Below, one piece after another: positions 1 to 8,234 of a DNA stretch of 64,000 nt (positions within the stretch are counted from its first letter, which is position 1; the number at the start of each line of letters is the position of its first letter). The translations under genes and the position numbers were made by a program. Below the pieces are notes generated by a model. It saw only the letters and a list, made by a program, of their open reading frames with translations. It had not been told where the DNA came from and did no database searches. Source of the DNA: DASQMT01 sp963835735 (GTDB lineage: Bacteria > Actinomycetota > Thermoleophilia > Solirubrobacterales > Solirubrobacteraceae); assembly GCA_963835735.1 (NCBI GenBank), contig CAWIGP010000002.1, forward strand, positions 620,001 through 684,000, written 5' to 3'.

Positions 1-330
1 GCCGACGTGCGTGCTGGTCGGGTGCGCCAGCTCGTGCCCCGCGACGCGCGCCCGCCACAGCGTCGTCCTCAGCGACGCGTGCGCGCGCGCCTCGCTCGAT
101 CGCAGCCACAGCTGTCCCGCCACGAACGCCCGCATGACCGGCCGCGGCTGAAGCGCCAGGAACGCGACGAGCCGCTGGGGTCCCAGCGGGAGCTCGAGCA
201 CGGCCCCGTCGCAACTGACCTCGAAGCCCCCCAGCAGCAGCACGCACAGCGTCGGCTGATCGGCCCGCGGCGCTCGGCGCCCGTCGGCCACGACGGGCGC
301 GGGGGCATGCGATGTCGACGCGAAGCTCAC
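1..330 (-). CDS. SARP/BTAD-type transcriptional regulator, N-terminal part (runs off the left edge)
   Basis: The reverse strand carries an open frame that continues past base 1. From a GTG at 330 (another GTG lies nearer the domain) it encodes a short variable leader. This is followed by LCVLLLGGFEV, a predicted strand, LGPQRLVAFLALQP, and a helix ending near SLRTTLWRAR. That order matches the OmpR-like winged helix at the start of AfsR/SARP regulators, which bind DNA and normally carry a BTAD domain next. Only about 110 residues are inside the window, so the C-terminal domain is unseen. It lies just downstream, on the same strand, of the DUF4157 gene and may regulate that neighbourhood (inference). 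The start is uncertain because GAGGAG sits almost on the GTG. Confidence 0.55.
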   Translation of the reverse strand, partial: MSFASTSHAPAPVVADGRRAPRADQPTLCVLLLGGFEVSCDGAVLELPLGPQRLVAFLALQPRPVMRAFVAGQLWLRSSEARAHASLRTTLWRARVAGHELAHPTSTHVG

Positions 331-546
331 GCTCCTCGGCACTGGGGGGTCGGATGGAGAGCCGCCTCGGCCGGCGCCGGCGCGGCTCACCGAGGCTCGC
401 CCAGGAGGACGGGCGCTGTCAACCCCGGCGAGACGACGAGTGCACCAACGGGCATCGATGCTTCTTGCCTCACGAGCCGCTCACGCGACCACGGCGTCGA
501 TCTGTCGCGGCGACGAATGTCCGCGTACGGACGTCTCCGCGAGGCG

Positions 547-1932
547 CTACATCTCGTCGACGATCTCGTACTCCTGGCCGAACGGGTGATAGCGCAGCGA
601 CGGCGGCAGCCCGCACTTGGCGTACTCCTCGGCGTGCATCCACTGGAAGTCGAGCCGCCTGTGCCCGCGCATATGGCGACCGGTCTCGACCGAGCACAGG
701 TTCCACTCCGCCTCCTCGCCGTTGAGGTAGAGCGGATGGACGTGATGGGCGTCGTACGGCGCATTGGGCTCCGCCTCGTCGTCGAAGCACGGATTCTCGG
801 GCGGCACAAGAGCTTGCCGGTTGGTCGCGTTGTGCTCGGCCATCCTGCGCTGCGCCGCGCCGCGCCCGATCCCCAGCCATTCGAGATAGCCGCCGGGGGT
901 CCGGTAGAGCGTTCGCGCGCTGTCCTCGGGCGTCGGCAGGTCCCCCGCCGGCCACGTGATCGGCAGCACCTCGTCGCAGGGCTCGCGCTCCTCGCGCTTC
1001 TCCTTGGTGACGGTTTTGGTCTGGGTCATCGACCCCTTGCCCGGCGTCGTCTGGGGTTGCGGCCCGACCACGGGCTTCGTCTTGGCCTCGGGCTCGGGCT
1101 GCGGCTCCGGCTCCGGCTGTGCCTCCAGCTCCGCCCGCTGCTGTACCTCGACCGCCTCCCAGATCTCGTCCCAGGCCTCGATCAGGTCGTAGATCATCCA
1201 GAGGGTCATGCCGAGGGCGATCAGATCGCCGAACGGCATCGGGCCATCGATGAACGCCACTGTGGCCGAGGCCGCAGCTCGCAGCGCGAAGCGCGCGGCC
1301 ACCTTCTCCCAGAAGATGCGCCAGGCCGTCCGTTCGGCGTTCGCCACGAACTTCGCAATCAGGCGCCCCTCGAGCACCTCGGCCGTCACCCCGGCAGGCA
1401 AGGCAGGCGGCGGCGCGACTTCGAAGCGTTGGACGTGCACCGACGCGACCGACCGCGAGACCCGCAGCGGCGCGGCGGCATCGTCGATCAACTCGCCCGC
1501 GGCGGTGGCTTCGCCCTCCAGCGCGGCGGTGTACGACGACCCTCCGCTCGCGCCGTCTCGCTGCTGGATCGTGTGTGCGATCTCGTGCGCGAGCACCCGG
1601 CGGCCCGTGGCGGTGCCCGGGGCGTAGGCGCCGCGGCCGAAGACGATCTGCGAGCCCAGCGCGTACGCGCGTGTGCCGAGTGCATCCGCCGACCGCGCCG
1701 CGCGTTCGTCGTCATGCACGCGAATGCGCCCGAAGTCGTGGCCGAAGCGGCGTTCCAACGTAGCGCGCGTGGCGGCCTCGAGCGGCCGCCCGCCGCCGGA
1801 CGGGGAAACGCTCGCCGACCGCGACCTGGCGGCCAGCTCGCGTGCGCGGCAGGCCGCGCACTTTCCGCCGTGACCGTTGACGCCGCCGCACGAGCACCGG
1901 CGCTGCTTCGCTGGTTCGGCCACTGTCCGCAC
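547..1932 (-). CDS. DUF4157 (eCIS-core) protein with C-terminal HNH-type nuclease, candidate toxin
   Basis: 461 residues. The N-terminus has four cysteines (C13, C15, C25, C28; pattern CxC...CxxC), as often seen ahead of DUF4157. The DUF4157 domain spans about residues 50-125 and includes the zinc-protease-like motif HEIAH at 116-120. A hydrophobic stretch near 215-250 and a Pro/Glu/Gln/Lys-rich linker follow. The last 70 residues, starting YDAHHVHPLYLNG (HH at 396-397) with a later GHRR, resemble an HNH/AHH nuclease. DUF4157 proteins are known as cargo or toxins linked to extracellular contractile injection systems and polymorphic toxins. Here it sits beside damaged holin and endolysin genes and a SARP regulator. 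The nuclease assignment comes from motif shape only, and no immunity gene is evident. Confidence 0.75.
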   Translation of the reverse strand: MRTVAEPAKQRRCSCGGVNGHGGKCAACRARELAARSRSASVSPSGGGRPLEAATRATLERRFGHDFGRIRVHDDERAARSADALGTRAYALGSQIVFGRGAYAPGTATGRRVLAHEIAHTIQQRDGASGGSSYTAALEGEATAAGELIDDAAAPLRVSRSVASVHVQRFEVAPPPALPAGVTAEVLEGRLIAKFVANAERTAWRIFWEKVAARFALRAAASATVAFIDGPMPFGDLIALGMTLWMIYDLIEAWDEIWEAVEVQQRAELEAQPEPEPQPEPEAKTKPVVGPQPQTTPGKGSMTQTKTVTKEKREEREPCDEVLPITWPAGDLPTPEDSARTLYRTPGGYLEWLGIGRGAAQRRMAEHNATNRQALVPPENPCFDDEAEPNAPYDAHHVHPLYLNGEEAEWNLCSVETGRHMRGHRRLDFQWMHAEEYAKCGLPPSLRYHPFGQEYEIVDEM

Positions 1933-1980
1933 GGGCCCGCCGATTCTCGATCAGCCGCCACGCGCTGTCAACGCGAGTCC

Positions 1981-2784
1981 TCACGGGCCGACGACGGTCG
2001 CCACCTCCAGCGCCGTGAGCTTCACGTCGCGCACCGTCAGGAACGCCCCGGACTCCTCGGTGCAACGCAGCGCGATCGAACCCGTCGTGACACCGGTGGT
2101 CGCCACGTCTACGAGCGTGACCTCCTCACTACCGGTGTCCACGTTGAGGCCGATGGCGGTTGCCTCGTCGAGAACCGTTTCGTCGAGGGCTCCCTGGACG
2201 AGTCCACATCGGTCGCCGAGACCGAAATTGGTGCCGACGACGGTGAACTTGGCCTGCACCAGCCAGTTCCCGGGCGAAAGCCCCGCCAGCAACGCCAGGC
2301 TCTGACAAGAGGTCAGACTGTCGCACGTCGGCACCGTCACCGACTCGGCCTCGGCGATCCGTACGCTGGTCGTACCCGAGGGGCCTCGGGGACCCGCCGG
2401 CCCCTGCGCCCCCTGCAGCGCGCTGCGGGCGCTGTCGGAGATGTCGGCGAGCCGGACGCCCTTGTCCTCGATCTCCGAGGTCCGCACGGCGTCGGCCCTG
2501 ATCTCCGGCGAGCGGACGGCATCCCGGGTGATCTCCGGCGAGCGGACCGCGTCCTTCTCGATCTCGGGAGATCTGACTGCGTCCTTGCGGATCTGCGGGG
2601 CTCCGACACTGTCGCGCGGGAGCGTCACGGCGGCCGCCGCCGTGCCGCCCAACGCAAGGAAGAGCGCGACACTGGCGGCGACGTTGGCGTAGCTGAGCCG
2701 CGCGCGCAGCCCGGCACCCCGCGTGGCGGTGGCTGCCGGGCGTCGTATCTGGCTGCGTTGCGGACCGTTCTGCTGGCGGAACAC
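1981..2784 (-). CDS. Secreted repeat protein with Thermoleophilia-type signal and short collagen-like stretch
   Basis: About 267 residues from a GTG at 2784, chosen because GGAAG lies 6 bases upstream; the frame is open further but has no other good start. The N-terminus is basic, then LSYANVAASVALFLALGGTAAAA forms a signal or membrane segment ending near an AxA site. Next come five short repeats of the form DAVRSPEI (also SVGAPQI, DAVRTSEI), a Gly-Pro-rich stretch (GAQGPAGPRGPSG) and a beta-rich C-terminal domain of about 130 residues with paired cysteines. This architecture is frequent in Thermoleophilia and its function is unknown. A surface or exported role is likely. The gene is co-directional with the DUF4157 gene about 50 bases downstream. 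Confidence 0.8.
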   Translation of the reverse strand: MFRQQNGPQRSQIRRPAATATRGAGLRARLSYANVAASVALFLALGGTAAAAVTLPRDSVGAPQIRKDAVRSPEIEKDAVRSPEITRDAVRSPEIRADAVRTSEIEDKGVRLADISDSARSALQGAQGPAGPRGPSGTTSVRIAEAESVTVPTCDSLTSCQSLALLAGLSPGNWLVQAKFTVVGTNFGLGDRCGLVQGALDETVLDEATAIGLNVDTGSEEVTLVDVATTGVTTGSIALRCTEESGAFLTVRDVKLTALEVATVVGP

Positions 2785-2893
2785 GAGGCTTCCCTTCCTG
2801 GCTGGGCTTGTCGACGGGTATGACCCGCTGCCCACCGAGCAGGTTGGCCGCTTGCACGGAGACGCAGCCACTCACCCGCCAAAGGCTCCCCGG

Positions 2894-3980
2894 TCACTGC
2901 CACGGCGGACGCGGGCCGGCCTTGACCAGGCACGCGTTGACGAACGCGCCGCACCAGTGCGCGCCGACGTGCCCGGCTGGAGGTGCACGAGCCGGCACCA
3001 GTCGTCGATGTAAGGGCCGCCGTTGACGCGCGTCTCCGCGGTGCGCCGGTCCGCGTGCTTTTTCGCATAGGCGAGCGCCGCCTTCTTTCCCCGCCTCGCC
3101 GGCGCGTGCTTGCGCGCCAGCCGTTCGCGCCAGTCGCGGCGGGCCCGCGCCGCTGCGAGCTCGTGCGCCGTGCGGGTCTCCGGGTGGCGGGCCTTGACGC
3201 GCGCTTGCGGTGCCAGCCCGTTCCAGTTCGCGACGGAGAGGCCGAGGCCGTACAGGACGAGCTTGCTCCAGCGCGACGTCTCTCCGTACTCGCCGTCGAC
3301 GCCCACGTCGTAGTCGACCTTCCACTCGCGTAGGCATCGGTTGAGGAAGAGCTGCCAGCTCCGGATGTCCTCGCCTTGGTCTCGGGCGAGCGGACGCGGA
3401 ACGTCCGCGCCGTGGCGTCCGCCGGGCGTGGCCGCAGCGCTGCCCGGACCGCGTCGGACCGGGCGTCGAGCTTGTCCAGGGTCGCGAGGCGCAGTAACGC
3501 TGCCGGTCGTCCCAGCCGTTGTAGCCGCCGTTGACGAGCCTTGTCACCTTTCGGAAGTCGCCGGCGTCCGCGGCCGCGAGCACGCCCGCGCGCTTCGCGA
3601 AGTAGCACGCCGCCACCTGCCAGCCGACCGCGGGCGTGGCCACGAGCTCCGGGTGCGAGACGAGGTCGAGCCGCAGCAGGCGCCCGTGGAACTCGTAGTT
3701 CGCGCGGCCGGTCAGCTGGATCGGCCCGCGGCCCTTGTAGCGCTCGCCGTCGCCCGCGTTGCTGTTCCCGGCTCTGCCCTCGTACTTGGCGCCGCTGCCG
3801 ATCTCGGTCATGTGCCGCAGGCCCATGCTCTCGTGCAGCACGGTGGCCAGGAACGCGCCCCCGCGCCGCCGCGTCGTGATGCGCTGCGGCGCGCATCGCA
3901 CGGACCATGTAGGGCAGTTGGGCGCGCGCGACGTCCGCGGGCACGCCGCAGGCGGTCAGCGTCTTCGCGGTCAGCGCCAT
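2894..3980 (-). pseudogene. GH19-family endolysin/chitinase-like gene broken by about four frameshifts
   Basis: Starts ATG at 3980. Family features appear in successive frames. MALTAKTLTACGVPAD...LPYMVRAM is followed, after a break near 3880, by FLATVLHESMGL, EIGSGAKYEGR, the GH19 hallmark YKGRGPIQLTGRANY and NGGYNGWDDR. Further breaks near 3494 and 3400 lead to a peptidoglycan-binding-like segment (SWQLFLNRCLREW...VGVDGEYGE). A last break near 2972 leads to AHWCGAFVNACLVKAG and a stop at 2894. GH19 lysins cleave cell-wall or chitin glycans, and the C-terminal part resembles the beginning of a second CHAP-like domain. The ATG follows the stop of the small acidic gene by 3 bases, behind a holin, so this is a lysis cassette. 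It is either a true decayed gene or a product of indel errors. Confidence 0.8.
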
Positions 3981-3983
3981 GGC

Positions 3984-4130
3984 TCAGTCCTCCACCGCGG
4001 CCACGAAGCCGTTCTCGGAGGCGTCGTAGTCCTCGTCGCCGGGATCCTCGTCGGCGAGCCCCGGGTCGTAGTCCGTGTCCGGATCGTCGACGCCGACGTC
4101 CATCGACGACGCGAGCGCCTCGTCGTTCAC
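3984..4130 (-). CDS. Small acidic hypothetical protein in lysis cassette
   Basis: 48 residues from a GTG at 4130, with GAGG about 7 bases upstream. The chain is very rich in Asp and Glu (DDPDTDYDPGLADEDPGDEDYD) with no Cys and no membrane segment. It lies between the holin-like frame and the endolysin-like gene: its TGA is followed by GCC and the endolysin ATG, so coupling is likely. No family recognised. It could be a lysis regulator or a structural linker (speculation). The size and strong acid composition mean coding status is plausible rather than certain. Confidence 0.5.
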   Translation of the reverse strand: MNDEALASSMDVGVDDPDTDYDPGLADEDPGDEDYDASENGFVAAVED

Positions 4131-4145
4131 GACGTCCTCGGAGAC

Positions 4146-4363
4146 TTAGGCCTGGCGCTTTTCCCAGTCCTGCCAGCCCTTGTGCCAGAGACCGGCCTTG
4201 CCGAACGCGATCAGCGCGCGGCGATGAAGATCTGCTGCAGCTGGTCGCTGTCGATGTCGAGTCCGGGCAGATGCTCGGCGGCGAGCACTGAGACCGCGCC
4301 CGCGAGCGGCGCGAACACCAGCGGGGTGAGGACGGCGACCAGGCGGCCGGGGGAGATGCCCAT
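4146..4363 (-). pseudogene. Putative holin-like membrane protein, frameshifted near 4212
   Basis: ATG at 4363 with AGGAG six bases upstream. The first frame encodes MGISPGRLVAVLTPLVFAP followed by LAGAVSVLAAEHLPGLDID and DQLQQIFIAA. It then stops, while the adjacent frame continues as ALIAFGKAGLWHKGWQDWEKRQA to a TAA at 4146. Joined, this gives about 72 residues with two hydrophobic segments and a basic/aromatic tail, as in small holin-like proteins next to endolysins in actinobacterial phage-like regions. A one-base deletion near 4212 would explain the break. Holins form membrane pores that release endolysin. The gene is upstream of the small acidic ORF and the GH19 gene on the same strand. 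Confidence 0.6.
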
Positions 4364-4507
4364 GGGTGCTCCTGTGAGGGTGGGGGATCGCTCACTAGAG
4401 GCAGCACCGCCCTCGGCGGACACACGCTCCGTAAGGATCGCTGTTGGCGAGGCAAGCGTTTCCGACGGCACGTGTTTCGCGCGCGCCCGCGGGCTTACCG
4501 TCACTTC

Positions 4508-5559
4508 ATGACGAATCTGAGTGTCGCGGCCGCACCCGAGGCCAGGCTGATCGGGCGTGTCCGCGCCCGCACGCTGGCGCTGATCGAGCACTTGACGGCG
4601 GCCGACCATGGAGCGCGTGCTGGACCCTCTCATGTCGCCGCTCGTGTGGGATCTTGCGCACATCGCCGCCTACGAGGACCTGTGGCTCTGTCACCGCCAC
4701 GGCGGCCGCGCGATGCTGCACCCCGAGCTCGCCGCGATGTACGACGCGTTCGAGACGCCGCGCGCGGTCCGCGGCGACCTCCCGCTGCTCGACACGGCGG
4801 GTGCGCTCGGATATCTCGACGACGTGCGGGAGCGGTCGCTGGCCGTGCTCGCGCAGCGCGGGCCCGGCGACGGCACGCTGACAGAGCTCGTGGCGCGCCA
4901 CGAGCTGCAGCACACCGAGACGATGCGGCAGGCGATGGCGCTGGGCGGGCTGCTGCCGGCCGGCGAGCCGCCCGCGGGGCCGACCGGGGGCGGAAACGGC
5001 TGGGCCGAGGTGCCGGGCGGCACCTTCGCGATGGGCGCCGGACCGGACGGCTTCGCCTACGACAACGAGCGCCCGCGCCATGCCGTCCAGGTCCCGGCGT
5101 TCGCGGTCGCCCGCCGGCCGGTCACGAACGCGGCCTGGCGCGCGTGGGTCGAGGCGGAGGACCGGGACGACCGCTCGACCGCCCGCACCGGCCACCCGGA
5201 CGCACCGGTCTGCCATGTCAGCTGGCACGACGCCGACGCGTACGCGCGCGCCGCCGGCGCGCGGCTGCCGACCGAGGCTGAATGGGAGAAGGCGCACACG
5301 TCCGGCGCGCTGGACGACGTCGGATACGTGTGGGAGTGGACCTCGAGCCGCGTTCGCCGGCTATCCCGGCTTCGAGGCGCATCCGTACCGCGAGTACTCC
5401 GAGGTGTTCTTCGGCGACGGCTATCGCGTCCTGCGCGGCGGCTCGTGGGCGACCGATCGCCGGATCGCGACGCCGACGTTCCGCAACTGGGATCGGCCGG
5501 AGCGCCGGCAGATCTTCTCCGGCCTGCGGCTGGCGCGCGATCTGGGGGCGCCGGCGTGA
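4508..5559 (+). pseudogene. egtB: EgtB-type iron-dependent sulfoxide synthase, frameshifted and with internal deletion
   Basis: EgtB joins the sulfur of (gamma-glutamyl)cysteine to hercynine in ergothioneine synthesis. The gene begins ATG 4508 (MTNLSVAAAPEARLIGRVRA). Near 4604 one extra base shifts the frame to MERVLDPLMSPLVWDLAHIAAYEDLW. The DinB-like iron site is visible: the His in WDLAHI plus HELQHTE (HxxxH). The FGE-sulfatase part follows (PGGTFAMG, CHVSWHDADAYA, LPTEAEWEKA), then VWEWTSS. A second extra base near 5349 moves the frame to AFAGYPGFEAHPYREYSEV and YRVLRGGSWAT. Between EAEWEKA and VWEWT there are only about 12 residues where the family usually has roughly 50, so an internal deletion is likely. 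The stop overlaps the egtD start (GTGA). Sequencing error could explain the indels but not easily the deletion. Confidence 0.85.
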
Positions 5560-6569
5560 GCTTCACGCTGCGTTCGTGCCTCGGCCCGGCCGACGAGAGC
5601 TCGCTCGCCGAGGACGTCCTCGACGGCCTGACGCGACCGTTCAAGGAGCTCCCGCCGAAGTACTTCTACGACCGCGCAGGCGCGGAGCTGTTCGACCGCA
5701 TCTCCACGCTGCCCGAGTACTACCCGACGCGCGCCGAGCGGGCGATCCTCGTTGCGCACGCCGGCGAGATCGCGGCGCTGACGGGCGCGGAGGAGGTCGT
5801 CGAGCTGGGAGCGGGCAGCGCGGCGAAGACCCGGCTCGTGCTCAGCGCGCTCGCGGAGGCGGGCACGCTGCGCCGCTACGTGCCCGTCGACGTGACCGAG
5901 AGCATGGTCAGGGCGGTCGGCGCCGCGCTGATCGCCGAGTACCCGGGGCTCGAGGTGGAGGGGATCGTCGGCGACTTCGAGCGCCACCTGGGCCAGCTCC
6001 CTCCCCCGGCCGGCCCGCGCATCGTGGCGCTGCTGGGCGGCACGATCGGCAACTTCCCGCCCGGCTCGCGGCGTCGCCTGCTGCGCGGCATCCGCCGCCT
6101 GCTGGGACCCGACGGCGCGCTGCTGCTGGGCGTCGACCTGGTCAAGGACCCGGCCCGCATCGAGGCCGCCTACAACGATCGCGCCGGCCTCACCGCCGAG
6201 TTCAACCGCAACATCCTGCGCGTCGTCAATCGCGAGCTGAACGCCGACTTCGAGCCCGAGCGCTTCGACCACGTCGCGTTCTTCGACCGCGAGCACGAGT
6301 GGATCGAGATGCGGCTGCGCGCGCGCGAGCGCATGACCGTGCACGTGCGCGACCTCGGGCTGACGGTCGAGTTCGCCGCGCGCGAGGAGCTGCGGACGGA
6401 GATCTCGGCCAAGTTCACGCCGCAGCGCCTGGAGGGCGACCTCGCCGCCGCGCGGCTCGAGTCGATCGCCCTGTTCACCGACCCGGAGCGGCTGTTCGGC
6501 CTCGCGCTGGCCCGTCCGCGCGGGTCGCGCTCGCGTGGTGCGCGCAGGGCGCTCGCCGCGCGCGCGTAA
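5556..6569 (+). CDS. egtD: L-histidine N-alpha-methyltransferase EgtD
   Basis: 337 residues from GTG 5556, overlapping the egtB TGA by GTGA. EgtD trimethylates histidine to hercynine with S-adenosylmethionine, the first committed ergothioneine step. Family signatures are clear: PPKYFYDRAGAELFDRI, LPEYYPTRAE, the SAM-binding VELGAGSAAKTR, YVPVDVTESM, LLGGTIGNFPP, LGVDLVKDP, YNDRAGLTAEFNRNIL, and the C-terminal EISAKFTPQ. Length is slightly above the usual 320, the extra being a basic tail (RSRGARRALAARA). Unlike egtB the frame is intact. egtA, egtC and egtE are not in the window. The enzyme acts in the cytosol. Confidence 0.95.
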   Translation: MSFTLRSCLGPADESSLAEDVLDGLTRPFKELPPKYFYDRAGAELFDRISTLPEYYPTRAERAILVAHAGEIAALTGAEEVVELGAGSAAKTRLVLSALAEAGTLRRYVPVDVTESMVRAVGAALIAEYPGLEVEGIVGDFERHLGQLPPPAGPRIVALLGGTIGNFPPGSRRRLLRGIRRLLGPDGALLLGVDLVKDPARIEAAYNDRAGLTAEFNRNILRVVNRELNADFEPERFDHVAFFDREHEWIEMRLRARERMTVHVRDLGLTVEFAAREELRTEISAKFTPQRLEGDLAAARLESIALFTDPERLFGLALARPRGSRSRGARRALAARA

Positions 6570-6582
6570 CCTCTGGCGCGGC

Positions 6583-7497
6583 ATGCTCGACCCACGGCGT
6601 CTGAGGGCGCTGCGCGAGGTGGACGCGCGCGGCTCGATCGCCGCGGCTGCGCAGGCGCTCGGCTACACGGCCAGTGCGGTCTCGCAGAGCATCGCCGCGA
6701 TGGAGCGCTACCTCGGGCTGCAGCTGCTCGAGCGCACGTCGCGCGGCGTGACGCTCACGCCGGCTGGGGCGCGGCTCGTGGAGCACGCCGACGTGATCCT
6801 CGCTCATCTCGACGCCGCCGAACGCGAGGCGCGGGCGCTGCGATCCAACGCCGCCGACATCTCGCTCACGCTGGCGACGTTCGCCAGCGCCGTCGACCTC
6901 GTCGTGGCGGCCGCGAGCGAGCTCGCGCAGACGCAGCCGAACACCGAGCTGCGCATCGTCGAGGCCGACCCCGGCTACAGCCTGCCGGAGCTGCGCGGCG
7001 GCAACGTCGACGTCGCGCTGACGTACGTGAACGACGGCCTGCCCAGCGAGCCGCCGGCCTGGATGGAGGAGCTGCCGCTGCTGACCGAGCCGATGCTCGC
7101 GATCCTGCCCGCGCAGCACCCGCTCGCGGGCCGCTCGGCGATCCGGCTCGCCGACCTGTCCGCCGAGCGGTTCATCGCCGAGCCGGCGGCCGACAACCGT
7201 CCGTTCACGCTCGTCGCGTGTCACGCGGCGGGCTTCGAGCCCGAGGTCTCCGGCTACAGCAGCACGTTCGGGCTGACGACCGCGCTCGTCGCGCGCGGCG
7301 GGGCGGTCGCGCTGATCCCCCGCATGGCGCTGCGCAACGCCGAGGGCGTGGTGGCGCTGCCGCTCTCCGAGCCGCAGCTCGCCCGTCGCGTGCTGGCCGC
7401 GACGCGCGTGGGCGGCGCGCGCGTCCCGGCCGTCGCGGCTCTGCTCGGCGCGTTGCGGCGGGCTGCAGGCAACCGTACGACGGATCGTGACGGCTAG
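6583..7497 (+). CDS. LysR-family transcriptional regulator
   Basis: 304 residues from ATG 6583. The N-terminal winged helix (about residues 1-60) has the classic LysR pattern RLRALREVDARGSIAAAAQALGY, then SAVSQSIAAMERYLG and LLERTSRGVTLTPAG. The remainder is a LysR substrate-binding domain (DVALTYVNDGLPSE, GGAVALIPRMAL). It starts 13 bases after egtD with no clear ribosome site, so it could be co-transcribed with egtD. It converges with the nickel permease gene, their 3' ends overlapping by about 4 bases. The effector and targets cannot be read from sequence. Confidence 0.9.
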   Translation: MLDPRRLRALREVDARGSIAAAAQALGYTASAVSQSIAAMERYLGLQLLERTSRGVTLTPAGARLVEHADVILAHLDAAEREARALRSNAADISLTLATFASAVDLVVAAASELAQTQPNTELRIVEADPGYSLPELRGGNVDVALTYVNDGLPSEPPAWMEELPLLTEPMLAILPAQHPLAGRSAIRLADLSAERFIAEPAADNRPFTLVACHAAGFEPEVSGYSSTFGLTTALVARGGAVALIPRMALRNAEGVVALPLSEPQLARRVLAATRVGGARVPAVAALLGALRRAAGNRTTDRDG

Positions 7498-8234
7498 ATG
7501 AGCCCGGAGTACCAGAGCCCGAACACGAGCCCGAACGCTCCCAGCGCCGGCACGATCACCGTCCGGTAGAGCGGCGCGACGAGCGGTCGGGTGAGGACCC
7601 AGGCGAACACGCTCGTGCACAGCGCCATCGAGAGGATCGACACCGGCGCGAATACGGCCAGCGCGGCGGCGGCCTCCAGGCGCCCCGGCAGCGCGGCGAT
7701 CAGCAGGACGACCACCGCGCCCGTCCCGGCGAGCCCGTGCAGCATGCCGATGCCCATCGCCTCGCGCGGGGTGCGCAGCTGCCGGTGCCGGTGCGCGCTG
7801 CCCGCTCCCTCGCGCAGATGCCGGTGGTCGCGATGGGCGTGCGTGTGCGGCCCGGCGCGATAGTCGCCGCGCAGCCACTTGGCGATCACCCGGACGGCCA
7901 GGACGAGGATCACCAGCCCGACGCCCGTCTCGGCGCCGCGTTCGAGCCAGCCGGGCAGCTCCGACTTGAGGATGATGAGCGGGAGGCCGACGACGAGCAG
8001 CGTCGCGGCATGGCCCACGCCCCACCACGCGCCGAGCCGGGTCGCGGCGCGCACATCGCCCTGGTCGGCGGCGACGAGCGAGGTCACGGCCACGAGGTGG
8101 TCAGGGTCCGAGGCGTGCCGCAGTCCCAGCACGAACGCGATCCCGAGCGCCACCAGCAGCGGAGCGCCCTCGATCAGGTCGGTCAGCCATGCGTCGATCG
8201 CCTCGACCGGCTCGAAGAGGACGTCGAACCCCAT
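7494..8234 (-). CDS. NicO/HupE-like nickel permease at the end of the hydrogenase operon
   Basis: 246 residues, ATG at 8234 overlapping the hypF stop (ATGA). It is a polytopic membrane protein with about six hydrophobic segments. The metal-transport signature HASDPDH lies in the first helix region, and a long His-rich loop (HTHAHRDHRHLREG, then HRHRQ) sits mid-protein; both are typical of Ni/Co transporters of the NicO/RcnA group. GVGHAATL and GMLHGLAGTGAV are further conserved segments. As last gene of the hyp/hhy operon it most likely brings Ni2+ into the cell for the hydrogenase active site (inference from context), although RcnA-like members can also export metal. Confidence 0.85.
   Translation of the reverse strand: MGFDVLFEPVEAIDAWLTDLIEGAPLLVALGIAFVLGLRHASDPDHLVAVTSLVAADQGDVRAATRLGAWWGVGHAATLLVVGLPLIILKSELPGWLERGAETGVGLVILVLAVRVIAKWLRGDYRAGPHTHAHRDHRHLREGAGSAHRHRQLRTPREAMGIGMLHGLAGTGAVVVLLIAALPGRLEAAAALAVFAPVSILSMALCTSVFAWVLTRPLVAPLYRTVIVPALGAFGLVFGLWYSGLI

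Noticed and set aside
1063..1143. Codon-level CTC/GGC repeats that look like a CRISPR-like or satellite array
   Set aside because: They encode the Pro/Glu/Lys-rich linker of the DUF4157 protein (repeated PEPEPQ codons), not spacers.
2441..2600. About 24-base direct repeats resembling a CRISPR array
   Set aside because: They are in frame and encode the DAVRSPEI peptide repeats of the secreted protein.
7..2823. 938-residue plus-strand open frame
   Set aside because: Low-complexity Arg/Gly/His-rich product lying opposite the DUF4157 and secreted-protein genes; a GC-rich antisense shadow.
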